The notes under the pieces are model-generated. The model was given only the letters and a program-made list of their open reading frames with translations, made no database searches and had not been told where the DNA came from. A stretch of DNA of 13,729 bases from CAZIVE01 sp964542435. Lineage in GTDB: Bacteria; Bacteroidota; Bacteroidia; Bacteroidales; Tannerellaceae. Both the position numbers and the translations under genes were made by a program. This document shows positions 1 to 7,303 of the stretch, in pieces. Each line of letters begins with the position of its first letter. The first letter of the stretch is position 1. Location of the stretch: the NCBI GenBank assembly GCA_964542435.1, contig CAZIVE010000073.1:1-13729 (forward strand). Direction: 5' to 3'.

Positions 1-1931
1 ACGAAGGCAATCCATTTCTCTCGGTTGTTCTGGAATTTGACAACGTCAGCTTCCAATTCGCGAGGACGTGTAGAAACAATGATTGGCGGCTGCATGCAAT
101 CCGGATCGTCATGTTTTTTCTTCTTGTTGTCGGCTGACAGCAATACGCCGGAACGTGAACCGTCGCGATAAACCGTACATCCTTTGCATCCGCATCTCCA
201 AGCTTCGATGTAAAGCGAGTTGACCAGATCCTCAGACACATCATTCGGAAGGTTGATTGTTACGCTGATGGAATGATCCACCCATTTCTGCATGCGACCT
301 TGCATCTTGACCTTCTGCAACCAATCGACATCATTCGAAGTGGCTTTGAAATACGGAGAGCGTGAAACCAATTCTTCAATCTCTTCCGGCGTATATTTTT
401 TGGTGACAGAATAACCGTTGGCCAGCATCCATGTAACGAACTTATGATGGAAAACGGTGTATTCTTCATAAGCATCGCCCGTCTCATCCACGAAATCCAC
501 ACGAGCTTCTGCATCGTTCGGATTGACCTTGCGGCGACGTTTGTAATAGGGAAGGAATACCGGTTCGATGCCCGATGTCGTTTGCGTCATAAGGCTTACG
601 GTTCCAGTGGGCGCAATGGTCAGACAAGCGATGTTGCGACGGCCGTATTGGAGCATATCCTCGTAGAGCTGCGGATCGGCAGCCTTCAGGCGGTTGATGA
701 ATGGATTGTCCTTCTCTCTTTTGGCATCGAAGATCTGGAATGCACCACGTTCCTTTGCCAGATTCACCGATGACTTATAAGCCGAGATGGCCAATGTCTT
801 CTGGATCTCTTCAGCACATTCTGTAGCTTCGTCTGTTCCATAACGATGGCCTAACGCTGCGAGCATATCGCCTTCAGCTGTGATTCCAACGCCTGTACGG
901 CGGCCTTCCAATGTCTTCTTCTGAATCTTTTCCCAAAGATGACGTTCGGTCTGTTTAACTTCCATCGATTCGGGATCAGAGTCTATCTTTTCAAGTATCT
1001 TTTCAATCTTTTCAGCTTCGAGATCGATGATATCATCCATGATGCGCTGTGCATACTGCACATGTTTACGGAACAGATCGAAATCGAAATGAGCTTTGCT
1101 GGTAAAAGGATCCACTACATAGGAGTAGAGATTGATGGCGAGAAGTCGGCAGCTGTCGTAAGGACAGAGCGGGATTTCTCCGCAAGGATTCGTGGAAACC
1201 GTTCTGAATCCAAGATCCGCATAGCAGTCCGGAATGGATTCTCTCAGGATCGTATCCCAAAAGAGAACACCTGGCTCTGCTGATTTCCATGCATTGTGAA
1301 TAATCTTATGCCAGAGTACGGAAGCATTGATGACCTTTGTCGTCGTTGGATCGGGCGAATCGGTAGGGAACTGCTGCACATAATCTGTATTATTGACGAC
1401 CGCATTCATGAAGTCGTCATCGATTTTGACGGAAACATTGGCTCCTGTAACTTTGCCTTCCGTCATCTTGGCATCGATAAACGATTCCGAATCCGGATGC
1501 TTGATGGAGACAGAAAGCATCAGCGCACCTCTGCGGCCATCNNNNNNNNNNNNNNNNNNNNNNNNNNNNNNNNNNNNNNNNNNNNNNNNNNNNNNNNNNN
1601 NNNNNNNNNNNNNNNNNNNNNNNNNNNNNNNNNNNNNNNNNTCGTTGCCGATGCCTGTCATTGGACTTCCCTGTGGAATGATGTAGCGGAAATGGTCGAA
1701 CAATCCGAACAATTCTTCTTCGGTAAGAGGATTGGGATATTTCTTCTCGATACGTTCTATCTCTTTTGCCAAACGATGATGCATGTCTTCGGGTGTCTTC
1801 TCGTAGATGTCACCGTAAGCATCCTTCAAAGCGTATTTGTTGACCCATACTTTGGCAGCGAGTTCATCGCCTGTAAAGTAATTCAGAGAAGCCTCATAGG
1901 CTTCGTCGAATGTGTAAATTCTCTGGTCCAC
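1..1931 (-). CDS. nrdJ: Adenosylcobalamin-dependent (class II) ribonucleotide reductase, partial, with internal assembly gap
   Basis: Reduces ribonucleotides to deoxyribonucleotides using a B12-generated thiyl radical; cytoplasmic, oxygen-independent dNTP supply. Reading the minus strand from a GTG at 1931 gives 96 residues starting VDQRIYTFDEAYEAS and ending IPQGSPMTGIGN at the N-gap. After the gap the same frame resumes with DGRRGALMLSVSIKHPD and stays open for about 513 codons to the left edge. Visible signatures are STNPCGEIPL (Cys codon at 1182-1184, the expected thiyl-radical cysteine), DSCRL (Cys codon at 1149-1151, the expected redox partner) and the phosphate-loop motif APTGT near 601-612. 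The 3' end is outside the window. GTG is chosen because an in-frame stop lies upstream, overlapping the dnaA end, and no ATG fits. It lies 14 bp downstream of dnaA on the same strand, so co-transcription is likely. No Shine-Dalgarno sequence is seen. The first catalytic cysteine region normally lies between GIGN and DGRRG and is therefore hidden in the gap. Confidence 0.95.
   Translation of the reverse strand, partial: MDQRIYTFDEAYEASLNYFTGDELAAKVWVNKYALKDAYGDIYEKTPEDMHHRLAKEIERIEKKYPNPLTEEELFGLFDHFRYIIPQGSPMTGIGNXXXXXXXXXXXXXXXXXXXXXXXXXXXXXXXXXXDGRRGALMLSVSIKHPDSESFIDAKMTEGKVTGANVSVKIDDDFMNAVVNNTDYVQQFPTDSPDPTTTKVINASVLWHKIIHNAWKSAEPGVLFWDTILRESIPDCYADLGFRTVSTNPCGEIPLCPYDSCRLLAINLYSYVVDPFTSKAHFDFDLFRKHVQYAQRIMDDIIDLEAEKIEKILEKIDSDPESMEVKQTERHLWEKIQKKTLEGRRTGVGITAEGDMLAALGHRYGTDEATECAEEIQKTLAISAYKSSVNLAKERGAFQIFDAKREKDNPFINRLKAADPQLYEDMLQYGRRNIACLTIAPTGTVSLMTQTTSGIEPVFLPYYKRRRKVNPNDAEARVDFVDETGDAYEEYTVFHHKFVTWMLANGYSVTKKYTPEEIEELVSRSPYFKATSNDVDWLQKVKMQGRMQKWVDHSISVTINLPNDVSEDLVNSLYIEAWRCGCKGCTVYRDGSRSGVLLSADNKKKKHDDPDCMQPPIIVSTRPRELEADVVKFQNNREKWIAF
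1542..1641. other. Scaffold gap (100 N) inside nrdJ
   Basis: There are exactly 100 consecutive N. The reading frame happens to be the same on both sides, but 34 codons are too few to join the GIGN and DGRRGALM motifs of class II reductases. From memory of the family, roughly 85-105 residues separate them. The 100 N are therefore probably a fixed-length placeholder, with an estimated 250-320 bp of real sequence missing. Confidence 0.9.
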
Positions 1932-1945
1932 GGTTATTAGATTTA

Positions 1946-3346
1946 TTAGTTTTTAAGCATTTGTTCAATTTCCTCAATAGAAGAGCGGAAAGTCTTGTTT
2001 GTTTCCAATTGATCTTTGACCGTCTTGCAGGAATGCAGAACAGTCGCATGATCTCTCTTGCCTACAATCTTCCCAATGGCTGAGAGAGACTTGTCGGTAT
2101 ATTTGTTGGCAAGATACATCGTAACTTGTCGTGCATTGACAATCTCCTTCTTCCTTGAATTGGTTTGTACGGCGGCTTGTTCGATATGGAAATAGTTGCA
2201 AACCGTCTCTTGAATGCCTTCCACGCTGATCTTTTGTTTTTCGATGCGTACAGCTTGGCCTACGACATGTTTTGCCAACGGAAGATCGATGTCACGATTG
2301 TTGATGACAGAGTTCGCCATCAGTGAAACGACGACTCCTTCAAGGTCACGTACATTCTCTGTCACATTGGCCACGATGAAGTTGAATACTTCGTCTGGAA
2401 TGACAATACCGTCGTTACTGATCTTGCTCTGCAGAATCTTCTTCCTCAGTTCCAGATCCGGACGACTGAGTTCGGCTGTCAAACCCCACTTTAAGCGCGT
2501 GATCAGTCTGTCTTCCATTCCTTCAAGATCTACCGGAGCTTTGTCTGATGTCAGAATCAACTGCTTGCCAAGTTGGTGAAGGTGGTTGAAAATATGGAAG
2601 AATGTATTTTGGGTTTTGCCCATGCCGACAAGCTCCTGAATATCGTCCATAATCAACACGTCTATGTTCTGATAGAAACTCAGGAAATCATTAGACTTGT
2701 TGTTGCGAACGGAATCGGTGTATTGCAGCAGAAAGAGGTGAGCCGATACGTAGAGGACTCTTTTCTCAGGATGACGTTCGCGGATGCGTGCACCAATGGC
2801 ATTACAAAGATGTGTTTTTCCAACGCCGGATGGTCCATACACAAACAGCGGATTGAATGCTGTTCGTCCAGGATTCTCTGCGATCTGTTCGCCGGCTGTG
2901 CGTACAAGACGGTTGCTGGTGCCTTCAAAGTAGTTGTCGAAGTTATATCTTGGGTTCAATTGCGGATCCAGATCCTGGACCAAAGGGCGATTGAACGGAT
3001 TGATGGCATTAACCAAAGACTGTTGTGGCGCTTTTTTCAGGATAGCATTACTTTCGTCAGCCGGATAATCCAGAGCAGAGCCGGAAGATTGGTCAACGAT
3101 GGTATGATATACGAGTTTCGTCTCCTTTCCAAATACTCTGAGAATCGTTGGCTTGATAACGGTCATGAAATGTGTATCAAGGTATTCGCAAAAGAATTGG
3201 CTTGGGACGCCCAGCGTGAGTTTATTGTCTTGGAATGTTACCGGTACAATAGGCTTGAACCAAGTATCGAACGCTTGCTCAGGTATATTGTCCTTGATGA
3301 TCTCAAGACACTTGTTCCACAATTGTATATTATTGTTTAACTGCAT
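1946..3346 (-). CDS. dnaA: Chromosomal replication initiator DnaA
   Basis: AAA+ ATPase that binds DnaA boxes and melts the origin to start replication. The protein has 466 residues, normal for the family. Domain I (about 1-85) begins LWNKCLEIIKDNIPEQAFDTW, followed by a short variable linker to about 125. The AAA+ core has PRYNFDNYFEG (about 132-142), Walker A GPSGVGKT (171-178) and Walker B DVLIMDD (229-235). Sensor and arginine-finger regions follow, for example DRLITRLKWGL around 279-289. Domain IV (about 370-466) carries the DnaA signature GKRDHATVLHSCKTV near 429-443. The ATG start gives a complete domain I. No Shine-Dalgarno sequence is visible, as usual in Bacteroidetes. It is preceded by a 567-bp non-coding region and followed by nrdJ after 14 bp. 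Confidence 0.98.
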   Translation of the reverse strand: MQLNNNIQLWNKCLEIIKDNIPEQAFDTWFKPIVPVTFQDNKLTLGVPSQFFCEYLDTHFMTVIKPTILRVFGKETKLVYHTIVDQSSGSALDYPADESNAILKKAPQQSLVNAINPFNRPLVQDLDPQLNPRYNFDNYFEGTSNRLVRTAGEQIAENPGRTAFNPLFVYGPSGVGKTHLCNAIGARIRERHPEKRVLYVSAHLFLLQYTDSVRNNKSNDFLSFYQNIDVLIMDDIQELVGMGKTQNTFFHIFNHLHQLGKQLILTSDKAPVDLEGMEDRLITRLKWGLTAELSRPDLELRKKILQSKISNDGIVIPDEVFNFIVANVTENVRDLEGVVVSLMANSVINNRDIDLPLAKHVVGQAVRIEKQKISVEGIQETVCNYFHIEQAAVQTNSRKKEIVNARQVTMYLANKYTDKSLSAIGKIVGKRDHATVLHSCKTVKDQLETNKTFRSSIEEIEQMLKN

Positions 3347-3913
3347 TTCTTTTTGTTGTATGAAAGAGGCTTTCTCCCTTTCGCGGACACAAAGATTATA
3401 AAAAGAAAAGGAAAAAAAAACCCCTGAAAAACTTGCTGAAAATCTTCTAAGAGTATTTTATTAGGATTCAATAAGTTACTCGGCGCCGTTAGGAACGGCC
3501 ATGTTTTTGATTGAATTTTCCAAAAGCGAGCTCTATTTTACGTAGTTTCTTCCGCCGTCCTGTTTTTCTCGATTAAATTCAGCGACCCTTCAGAAGCCGT
3601 TTGTAACTTTCGTCATTGAAACAAGTTATGAAACGCTATTTAAGAAAATCTCATCCTGTAAATTATATGGAATGATTTCACATAAAGAGCCGTTTTAACT
3701 ATTCCGTGCCAAAAATAACTCGATTTGAAAAGCCTGTCATTTGTTTCATTAGACGTTGATTATTAGAGATAAAATGACACCAAAGGAAAACTCATGATTA
3801 GTTCTTCCTTTATTGCTTTACTCACGTTGCTAAGTGTTTACACAATTGTTAAAGGACCTTAATCGAGCCCTTGGTTTTGTTTAAGAATCCAAGTGCGGCT
3901 CTTTTTGTCCGGA
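3347..3913. other. Non-coding region upstream of dnaA
   Basis: This is 567 bp between dnaA and the mlaD-like gene, both read leftward. No reading frame of credible length or composition is seen on either strand. A weak minus-strand promoter-like element for dnaA occurs near 3390-3398 (reads TAATCTTTG; one base longer than the TANNTTTG consensus, with no clear -33 partner). Other structure: a GCCGTT-AGG-AACGGC hairpin (3485-3499) and an 8-bp inverted repeat TGTCATTT / AAATGACA (3735-3742 and 3772-3779, 29-nt loop). A cluster of DnaA boxes was looked for and not found. Confidence 0.55.
3865..3901 (-). terminator. Possible terminator hairpin after the mlaD-like gene
   Basis: On the minus strand, just after the gene's stop, GAGCC pairs with GGCTC and, beyond a GCA bulge, CTTGG pairs with CCAAG around a 14-nt loop. 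There is no good U-run after it, so termination is only a guess from position. Confidence 0.3.
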
Positions 3914-4807
3914 TCACTTTTTCCCGAATACGGAGAAATGGACATAGCGTTTCGGATTCTCTTTGACGTCGATGAGAAGTTTGTTTGCATTCTCAGTCAC
4001 GCCGTTGAGATTATTGTAGAGCTGCTTGTCATTCAGAAGCAAGCCCATGCTATTGTCCGTAGAATTCAGTTTGTCAGAGGTCATCTTGAGATTATCCAAG
4101 GTGTTGTTGACTTTGTTGATGGTTGTAGCCAGATCCAGATCCTTAAGATTCCCGCTCATCTCTGAGAGATTTCCCGAAGTGGTCTTCAGATTTCCCATGA
4201 TGACCGGAACATCGTTATTCAGCATCCGATTGAGCTGCTTCGTTGATGCTTCGAGTCCGCTTGAAGTCTGGTTGATATGATTGAGTGCCTCTTTAAGCGA
4301 AGGATCGTTTACGAGCGTCTGAAGGCCCGTTAATATGGAATCTATCTTCGGAAGCATCATTTCCACTTGAGGAAGAATGTCTGATTGCACTTGCGACACC
4401 ATGTCTTTCGCCAGACGACCTTCGATCTTTGCACCTGGTTTCAGGAACGAATTCTCGTTCTTGTTGAGGTTCAGATAGAGTTCGGCTCCGCTGAGGAAAG
4501 TGGAATAGATGGTGACATAGCTGCCTTTGTTGACACGCATGGCCTCATCGAGGTTGATTTCCACCGTGATTTTTCCGGTGGTCGAATAGTCGTAAGAGAT
4601 ACTTCTTACCAAACCTACTTTGTATCCATCCACATAAACGGGGCTGGAGACGGTTACGTCTTTGATGTTGGTGAAGGTGACGTAGTAACTATTCGTGGGT
4701 TTCAGCAGATTGATGCCTTTCAAATAATTGATGCCCATATATAGCAATACCAGACCGATGATGGTCACCAATCCGATTTTAGCCTCATTCGAAAACACTT
4801 TTTTCAT
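3914..4807 (-). CDS. MlaD/MCE-family phospholipid transport protein
   Basis: MCE proteins form periplasmic rings that work with an inner-membrane ABC transporter (MlaE permease, MlaF ATPase) to move lipids between the inner and outer membranes. The protein has 297 residues. One N-terminal membrane anchor (about 11-28, IGLVTIIGLVLLYMGINY) is followed by a single MCE/MlaD domain (about 38-115, with SSPVYVDGYKVGLVRSI and FLSGAELYLNL). A long helical tail (about 135-275), rich in N, L and S with spaced Leu, is likely a coiled-coil bundle, and the protein ends NPKRYVHFSVFGKK. Length and tail fit the single-MCE form common in Bacteroidetes. It follows the amidase by 20 bp with no terminator between, so one operon is likely. 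The transporter partners are not in this window, so the substrate is inferred only. Confidence 0.9.
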   Translation of the reverse strand: MKKVFSNEAKIGLVTIIGLVLLYMGINYLKGINLLKPTNSYYVTFTNIKDVTVSSPVYVDGYKVGLVRSISYDYSTTGKITVEINLDEAMRVNKGSYVTIYSTFLSGAELYLNLNKNENSFLKPGAKIEGRLAKDMVSQVQSDILPQVEMMLPKIDSILTGLQTLVNDPSLKEALNHINQTSSGLEASTKQLNRMLNNDVPVIMGNLKTTSGNLSEMSGNLKDLDLATTINKVNNTLDNLKMTSDKLNSTDNSMGLLLNDKQLYNNLNGVTENANKLLIDVKENPKRYVHFSVFGKK

Positions 4808-4827
4808 GTGATGTTCTTAATTATTCA

Positions 4828-6081
4828 TTAGTAATTTACCTTCACGCCATCTTTGAAACCGATAATAAAGGCATCCTTAAAGTCCTTCAGCATCCCTTTA
4901 CGTATTTTACTGATTTCATTGAAGTCGGTCGTTGCGCCCAATGTGTATTTGTACAAGCCGTTTTCAAAATAGAATTCGGCGTCATTATATCCTTTGAGCA
5001 GTTTGGAACCGGAAGCTAATTTCTTCCCAGACGTCAGAAACTGAACTTTATATATAACCTTTCCGCTCTCTTTTTGTTTTGTGATTTTTGTTGAAGATTG
5101 CGGATCTGTCATCTGTTTGGGTGCATCAGCTGCGACAGGTTGATCTTTCGCCGGCTGATCTTGTATAGTTGGGTCAGAACCATTCGTGATGCTTTCCGGA
5201 TCATCACTGCTTTTGGTCACTACTGCTTGTGCAGTCGGACTGTCATTATTATCCGTCGTTTCGTCCGCATAGACCATCGCATTTGGCTTGTTATTCCCTA
5301 ATCCTCTGCGTCGGTCGAAGTTCCATTTGTATTTGATAAATGCATTGTAAATGGCATCGGCGAGTCGCTCCTGTCCATTCGACGACATCAGGAAATGTTC
5401 TTCGTCTGCATTGGTGATGTATCCAAGTTCGACGAGTACACTCGGCATGCTCGTCTCGCGAAGTACCAGAAATCCGGCTTGACGAACGCCTCTGTCCACT
5501 CTTCGGGCTTGAACGAATTCCCCTTTTATGTTCGATGCAAAGTTCACGCTTTGTTCCATGTGTTTGTTCTGCATGAATTCGAAGATGATATAGGATTCCG
5601 AAGAGTTCGGATCAAACCCTTCGTATTTCTGCTTGTAGTTGTCCTCCAGAAGGATGGCTGAGTTCTCTCGCATGGCGACAGAAAGGTTCTCGTCAGAGCG
5701 AGCCAAACCTAATGTATAGATTTCCGTTCCGTTGGTCAAGCTGCCTTTTGCCACTGCATTGGTATGGATTGAAATAAACAGATCGGCTTTTCTTTGGTTG
5801 GCGATGCGCGCTCTTTCGTTCAATTCGACAAAAACATCTGTTTTGCGCGTATAGACGACTCGTACTTCAGGACAGTTCTGCTCGATGAGATGTCCCAACT
5901 TGAGTGCTACATTGAGGTTGATGAACTTTTCATCCACGTCGCGACCGCGCGCGCCGGGATCTTTTCCTCCATGTCCTGCGTCTATAACCACCGTAAAATT
6001 CTTCTCAATTGCATGAATGGTACCAAAGCAGAGAAGCATGGCCGGCAACAGAATGATGTATAAGAATCGCCTTCCTTTCAC
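4828..6081 (-). CDS. N-acetylmuramoyl-L-alanine amidase (Amidase_3) with SPOR-like C-terminus
   Basis: Zn-dependent hydrolase cutting the amide bond between MurNAc and the stem peptide, acting on peptidoglycan in the periplasm. The protein has 417 residues. A signal peptide (about 1-24) precedes an Amidase_3 domain (about 29-252). Expected Zn ligands are visible as His37 in VVIDAGHGGKDPG, Glu51 in DEKFINL and His106 in FISIHTNAV, with the catalytic Glu218 in PSVLVELGYITN. A low-complexity Asp/Pro/Thr/Gln linker (about 262-340) leads to a compact tail (about 341-413, KVIYKVQFLTSGKKL ... LYKYTLGATTDF) resembling a SPOR peptidoglycan-binding domain. The start is GTG at 6081 (GTGAAAGGAAGG), because the overlapping ATG at 6083 is out of frame. 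It is first gene of the unit with the mlaD-like gene. It may be controlled from the palindrome array about 270-350 bp upstream. Confidence 0.94.
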   Translation of the reverse strand: MKGRRFLYIILLPAMLLCFGTIHAIEKNFTVVIDAGHGGKDPGARGRDVDEKFINLNVALKLGHLIEQNCPEVRVVYTRKTDVFVELNERARIANQRKADLFISIHTNAVAKGSLTNGTEIYTLGLARSDENLSVAMRENSAILLEDNYKQKYEGFDPNSSESYIIFEFMQNKHMEQSVNFASNIKGEFVQARRVDRGVRQAGFLVLRETSMPSVLVELGYITNADEEHFLMSSNGQERLADAIYNAFIKYKWNFDRRRGLGNNKPNAMVYADETTDNNDSPTAQAVVTKSSDDPESITNGSDPTIQDQPAKDQPVAADAPKQMTDPQSSTKITKQKESGKVIYKVQFLTSGKKLASGSKLLKGYNDAEFYFENGLYKYTLGATTDFNEISKIRKGMLKDFKDAFIIGFKDGVKVNY

Positions 6082-6307
6082 ATTAATCGATCAAAGTTCT
6101 TGTTTCGAGCGATAAAGTTAATACTTTTTGCTCATGAGAACTCCATTTTTACGTATATTAAAACAAAAAGCTTTGATTTCACCTCGCATAGCAGCTGCAT
6201 TTTCTTCCCGTAATGTTCATAATGTGATAAAATTCGTCTGAAACGAACATCGTGATGTGTGAACGAAGAATATGGACAACATTTTGCTCTCTCTGTTATG
6301 CGTTAGC

Positions 6308-6339
6308 CAAATATCCCTATCCTTTTTTTGCCGCACAAA
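6308..6339 (-). promoter_or_regulatory. Candidate promoter for the amidase-mlaD unit
   Basis: On the minus strand, TTTG (6339-6336) is followed after 20 nt by GATATTTG (6315-6308), 7 of 8 matches to the Bacteroidetes -7 element TANNTTTG. Transcription would start near 6301, leaving a leader of about 220 nt before the GTG start. The first palindrome of the array begins about 11 bp upstream of the -33 element. It is assigned by consensus only. Confidence 0.4.
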
Positions 6340-6349
6340 GAAGAAATAA

Positions 6350-6434
6350 TTTTTAACCATGGTTGAAAATTATTTTCATAGTGTCCCAAAATATTTTAAC
6401 CATGGTTGAAAAATGTTTTAACCACGGTTAAAAC
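6350..6434. repeat. Array of three operator-like palindromes
   Basis: Site 1 core AACCATGGTT is at 6355-6364 (extended TTTTTAACCATGGTTGAAAA). Site 2 core AACCATGGTT is at 6398-6407 (extended TTTTAACCATGGTTGAAAA). Site 3 core AACCACGGTT is at 6420-6429, where GTTTTAACC and GGTTAAAAC form perfect 9-bp arms around AC. Centre distances are 43 and 22 bp, close to four and two turns of the helix, so all three would face the same side. The consensus is TTTTAACCAYGGTTRAAAA. It is non-coding, between the rplI terminator and the amidase leader. The binding protein is unknown; it reads like a set of sites for a dimeric regulator. Confidence 0.8.
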
Positions 6435-6471
6435 TTTTCTTTTCTTTATGAAAGGGAAGGTCATTGCTTAT

Positions 6472-6509
6472 AAAAAAAGAAAGAGAATGGCTCATCGTCA
6501 TTCTCTTTC
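6472..6509 (-). terminator. Intrinsic terminator of the rpsF-rpsR-rplI operon
   Basis: On the minus strand GAAAGAGAATG (6509-6499) pairs perfectly with CATTCTCTTTC (6489-6479) around a 9-nt loop, followed at once by seven T (6478-6472). It lies about 44 bp after the rplI stop, so the operon most likely ends here and the palindrome array is outside it. Confidence 0.85.
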
Positions 6510-6552
6510 AATTTTGTATGTCGGAATCACCGATAGGGCGATTCGAAAAGTA

Positions 6553-6996
6553 TTATTCAGAAACAACTTCAAAAGGAATGGTAACAGTTACCTCCTTGTG
6601 GAGATGGAGAACGGCGTCGTATTTGCCAACCTCTTTCACTGCTTCCTTGATAGCGATGATCTTACGATCGATCTCAAAGCCTTTTGCTGCCAAAGCTTCT
6701 GCGACCTGAATATTGGTAACAGAACCAAAGATAGTACCTGTAGAACTTGTCTTAGCACCGATTGTCAGCGTAACGTCTTTCAACTGAGCTGCCAAAGCTT
6801 CAGCTTCTTCTTTGATCTTTGCCAACTTGTGGGCACGTTGCTTCTTGTCTTCCGCCAGCATTTTCTTGGCTGATTCTGAAGCGATCACTGCCTTGCGCTG
6901 CGGGATTAGAAAGTTACGTCCGTAACCGTCCTTGACTGTTACGATATCGTCTTTGTAACCTAAATTGATTACGTCTTCTTTCAAAATAACTTGCAT
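6553..6996 (-). CDS. rplI: Large-subunit ribosomal protein bL9
   Basis: bL9 binds 23S rRNA near the L1 stalk and spans out from the large subunit; it affects translational fidelity. The protein has 147 residues, the usual length. The N-terminal domain (about 1-52) carries the signature GYKDDIVTVKDGYGRNFLIP (13-32). A connecting helix (about 40-75, rich in A, K and E) joins a C-terminal domain that includes FGSVTNIQVAEALAAKGFEIDRKII. It is the last gene of rpsF-rpsR-rplI, 20 bp after rpsR, with its own Shine-Dalgarno-like sequence and a terminator downstream. Confidence 0.98.
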   Translation of the reverse strand: MQVILKEDVINLGYKDDIVTVKDGYGRNFLIPQRKAVIASESAKKMLAEDKKQRAHKLAKIKEEAEALAAQLKDVTLTIGAKTSSTGTIFGSVTNIQVAEALAAKGFEIDRKIIAIKEAVKEVGKYDAVLHLHKEVTVTIPFEVVSE

Positions 6997-7003
6997 ATTC
7001 TGT

Positions 7004-7010
7004 CTCCTCT
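7004..7010 (-). promoter_or_regulatory. Shine-Dalgarno sequence of rplI
   Basis: AGAGGAG lies 7 nt before the rplI ATG, in the short rpsR-rplI gap, so it is not constrained by coding. It is notable because most other genes in this window have no such sequence. Confidence 0.7.
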
Positions 7011-7016
7011 AAATTA

Positions 7017-7301
7017 TTATTTCATTAAATCGGTTACAAAAGGCAGAAGAGCGAGATGGCGGGCACGTTTTACGGCCTGAGCTACACGACGCTGGAACTT
7101 CAGAGATGTTCCCGTGATACGGCGGGGAAGGATCTTGCCCTGTTCGTTCAAGAATTTCTTGAGGAATTCAGGATCTTTGTAGTCGATATATTTGATACCG
7201 TTCTTTTTGAAACGGCAATATTTCTTCTTCTTTACGTCCACAGATGGCGGAGTAAGATATCTTATTTCGGACTGAGCTGATGCTGCTGTTGTTGTTGCCA
7301 T
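7017..7301 (-). CDS. rpsR: Small-subunit ribosomal protein bS18
   Basis: bS18 sits on the platform of the 30S subunit as a heterodimer with bS6, near the 3' end of 16S rRNA. The protein has 94 residues, slightly longer than the usual 75-90 because of an N-terminal tail (about 1-25). The core reads KKYCRFKKNGIKYIDYKDPE and continues with ILPRRITGTSLKFQRRVAQA, typical of the family. It starts 2 nt after the rpsF stop, which suggests translational coupling. In the Flavobacterium johnsoniae ribosome, bS18, bS6 and bS21 help hide the anti-Shine-Dalgarno sequence; whether that holds here is inference. Confidence 0.98.
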   Translation of the reverse strand: MATTTAASAQSEIRYLTPPSVDVKKKKYCRFKKNGIKYIDYKDPEFLKKFLNEQGKILPRRITGTSLKFQRRVAQAVKRARHLALLPFVTDLMK

Positions 7302-7303
7302 GA

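Noticed and set aside
2573..3340. Long open frame (255 codons) on the plus strand
   Set aside because: It lies wholly antisense to dnaA, whose motifs are unmistakable; the translated product has no recognisable pattern.
3347..3913. Replication origin next to dnaA
   Set aside because: The nearest match to TTATNCACA (GTTTACACA near 3836) has at least two mismatches and there is no cluster, so oriC is not supported here.
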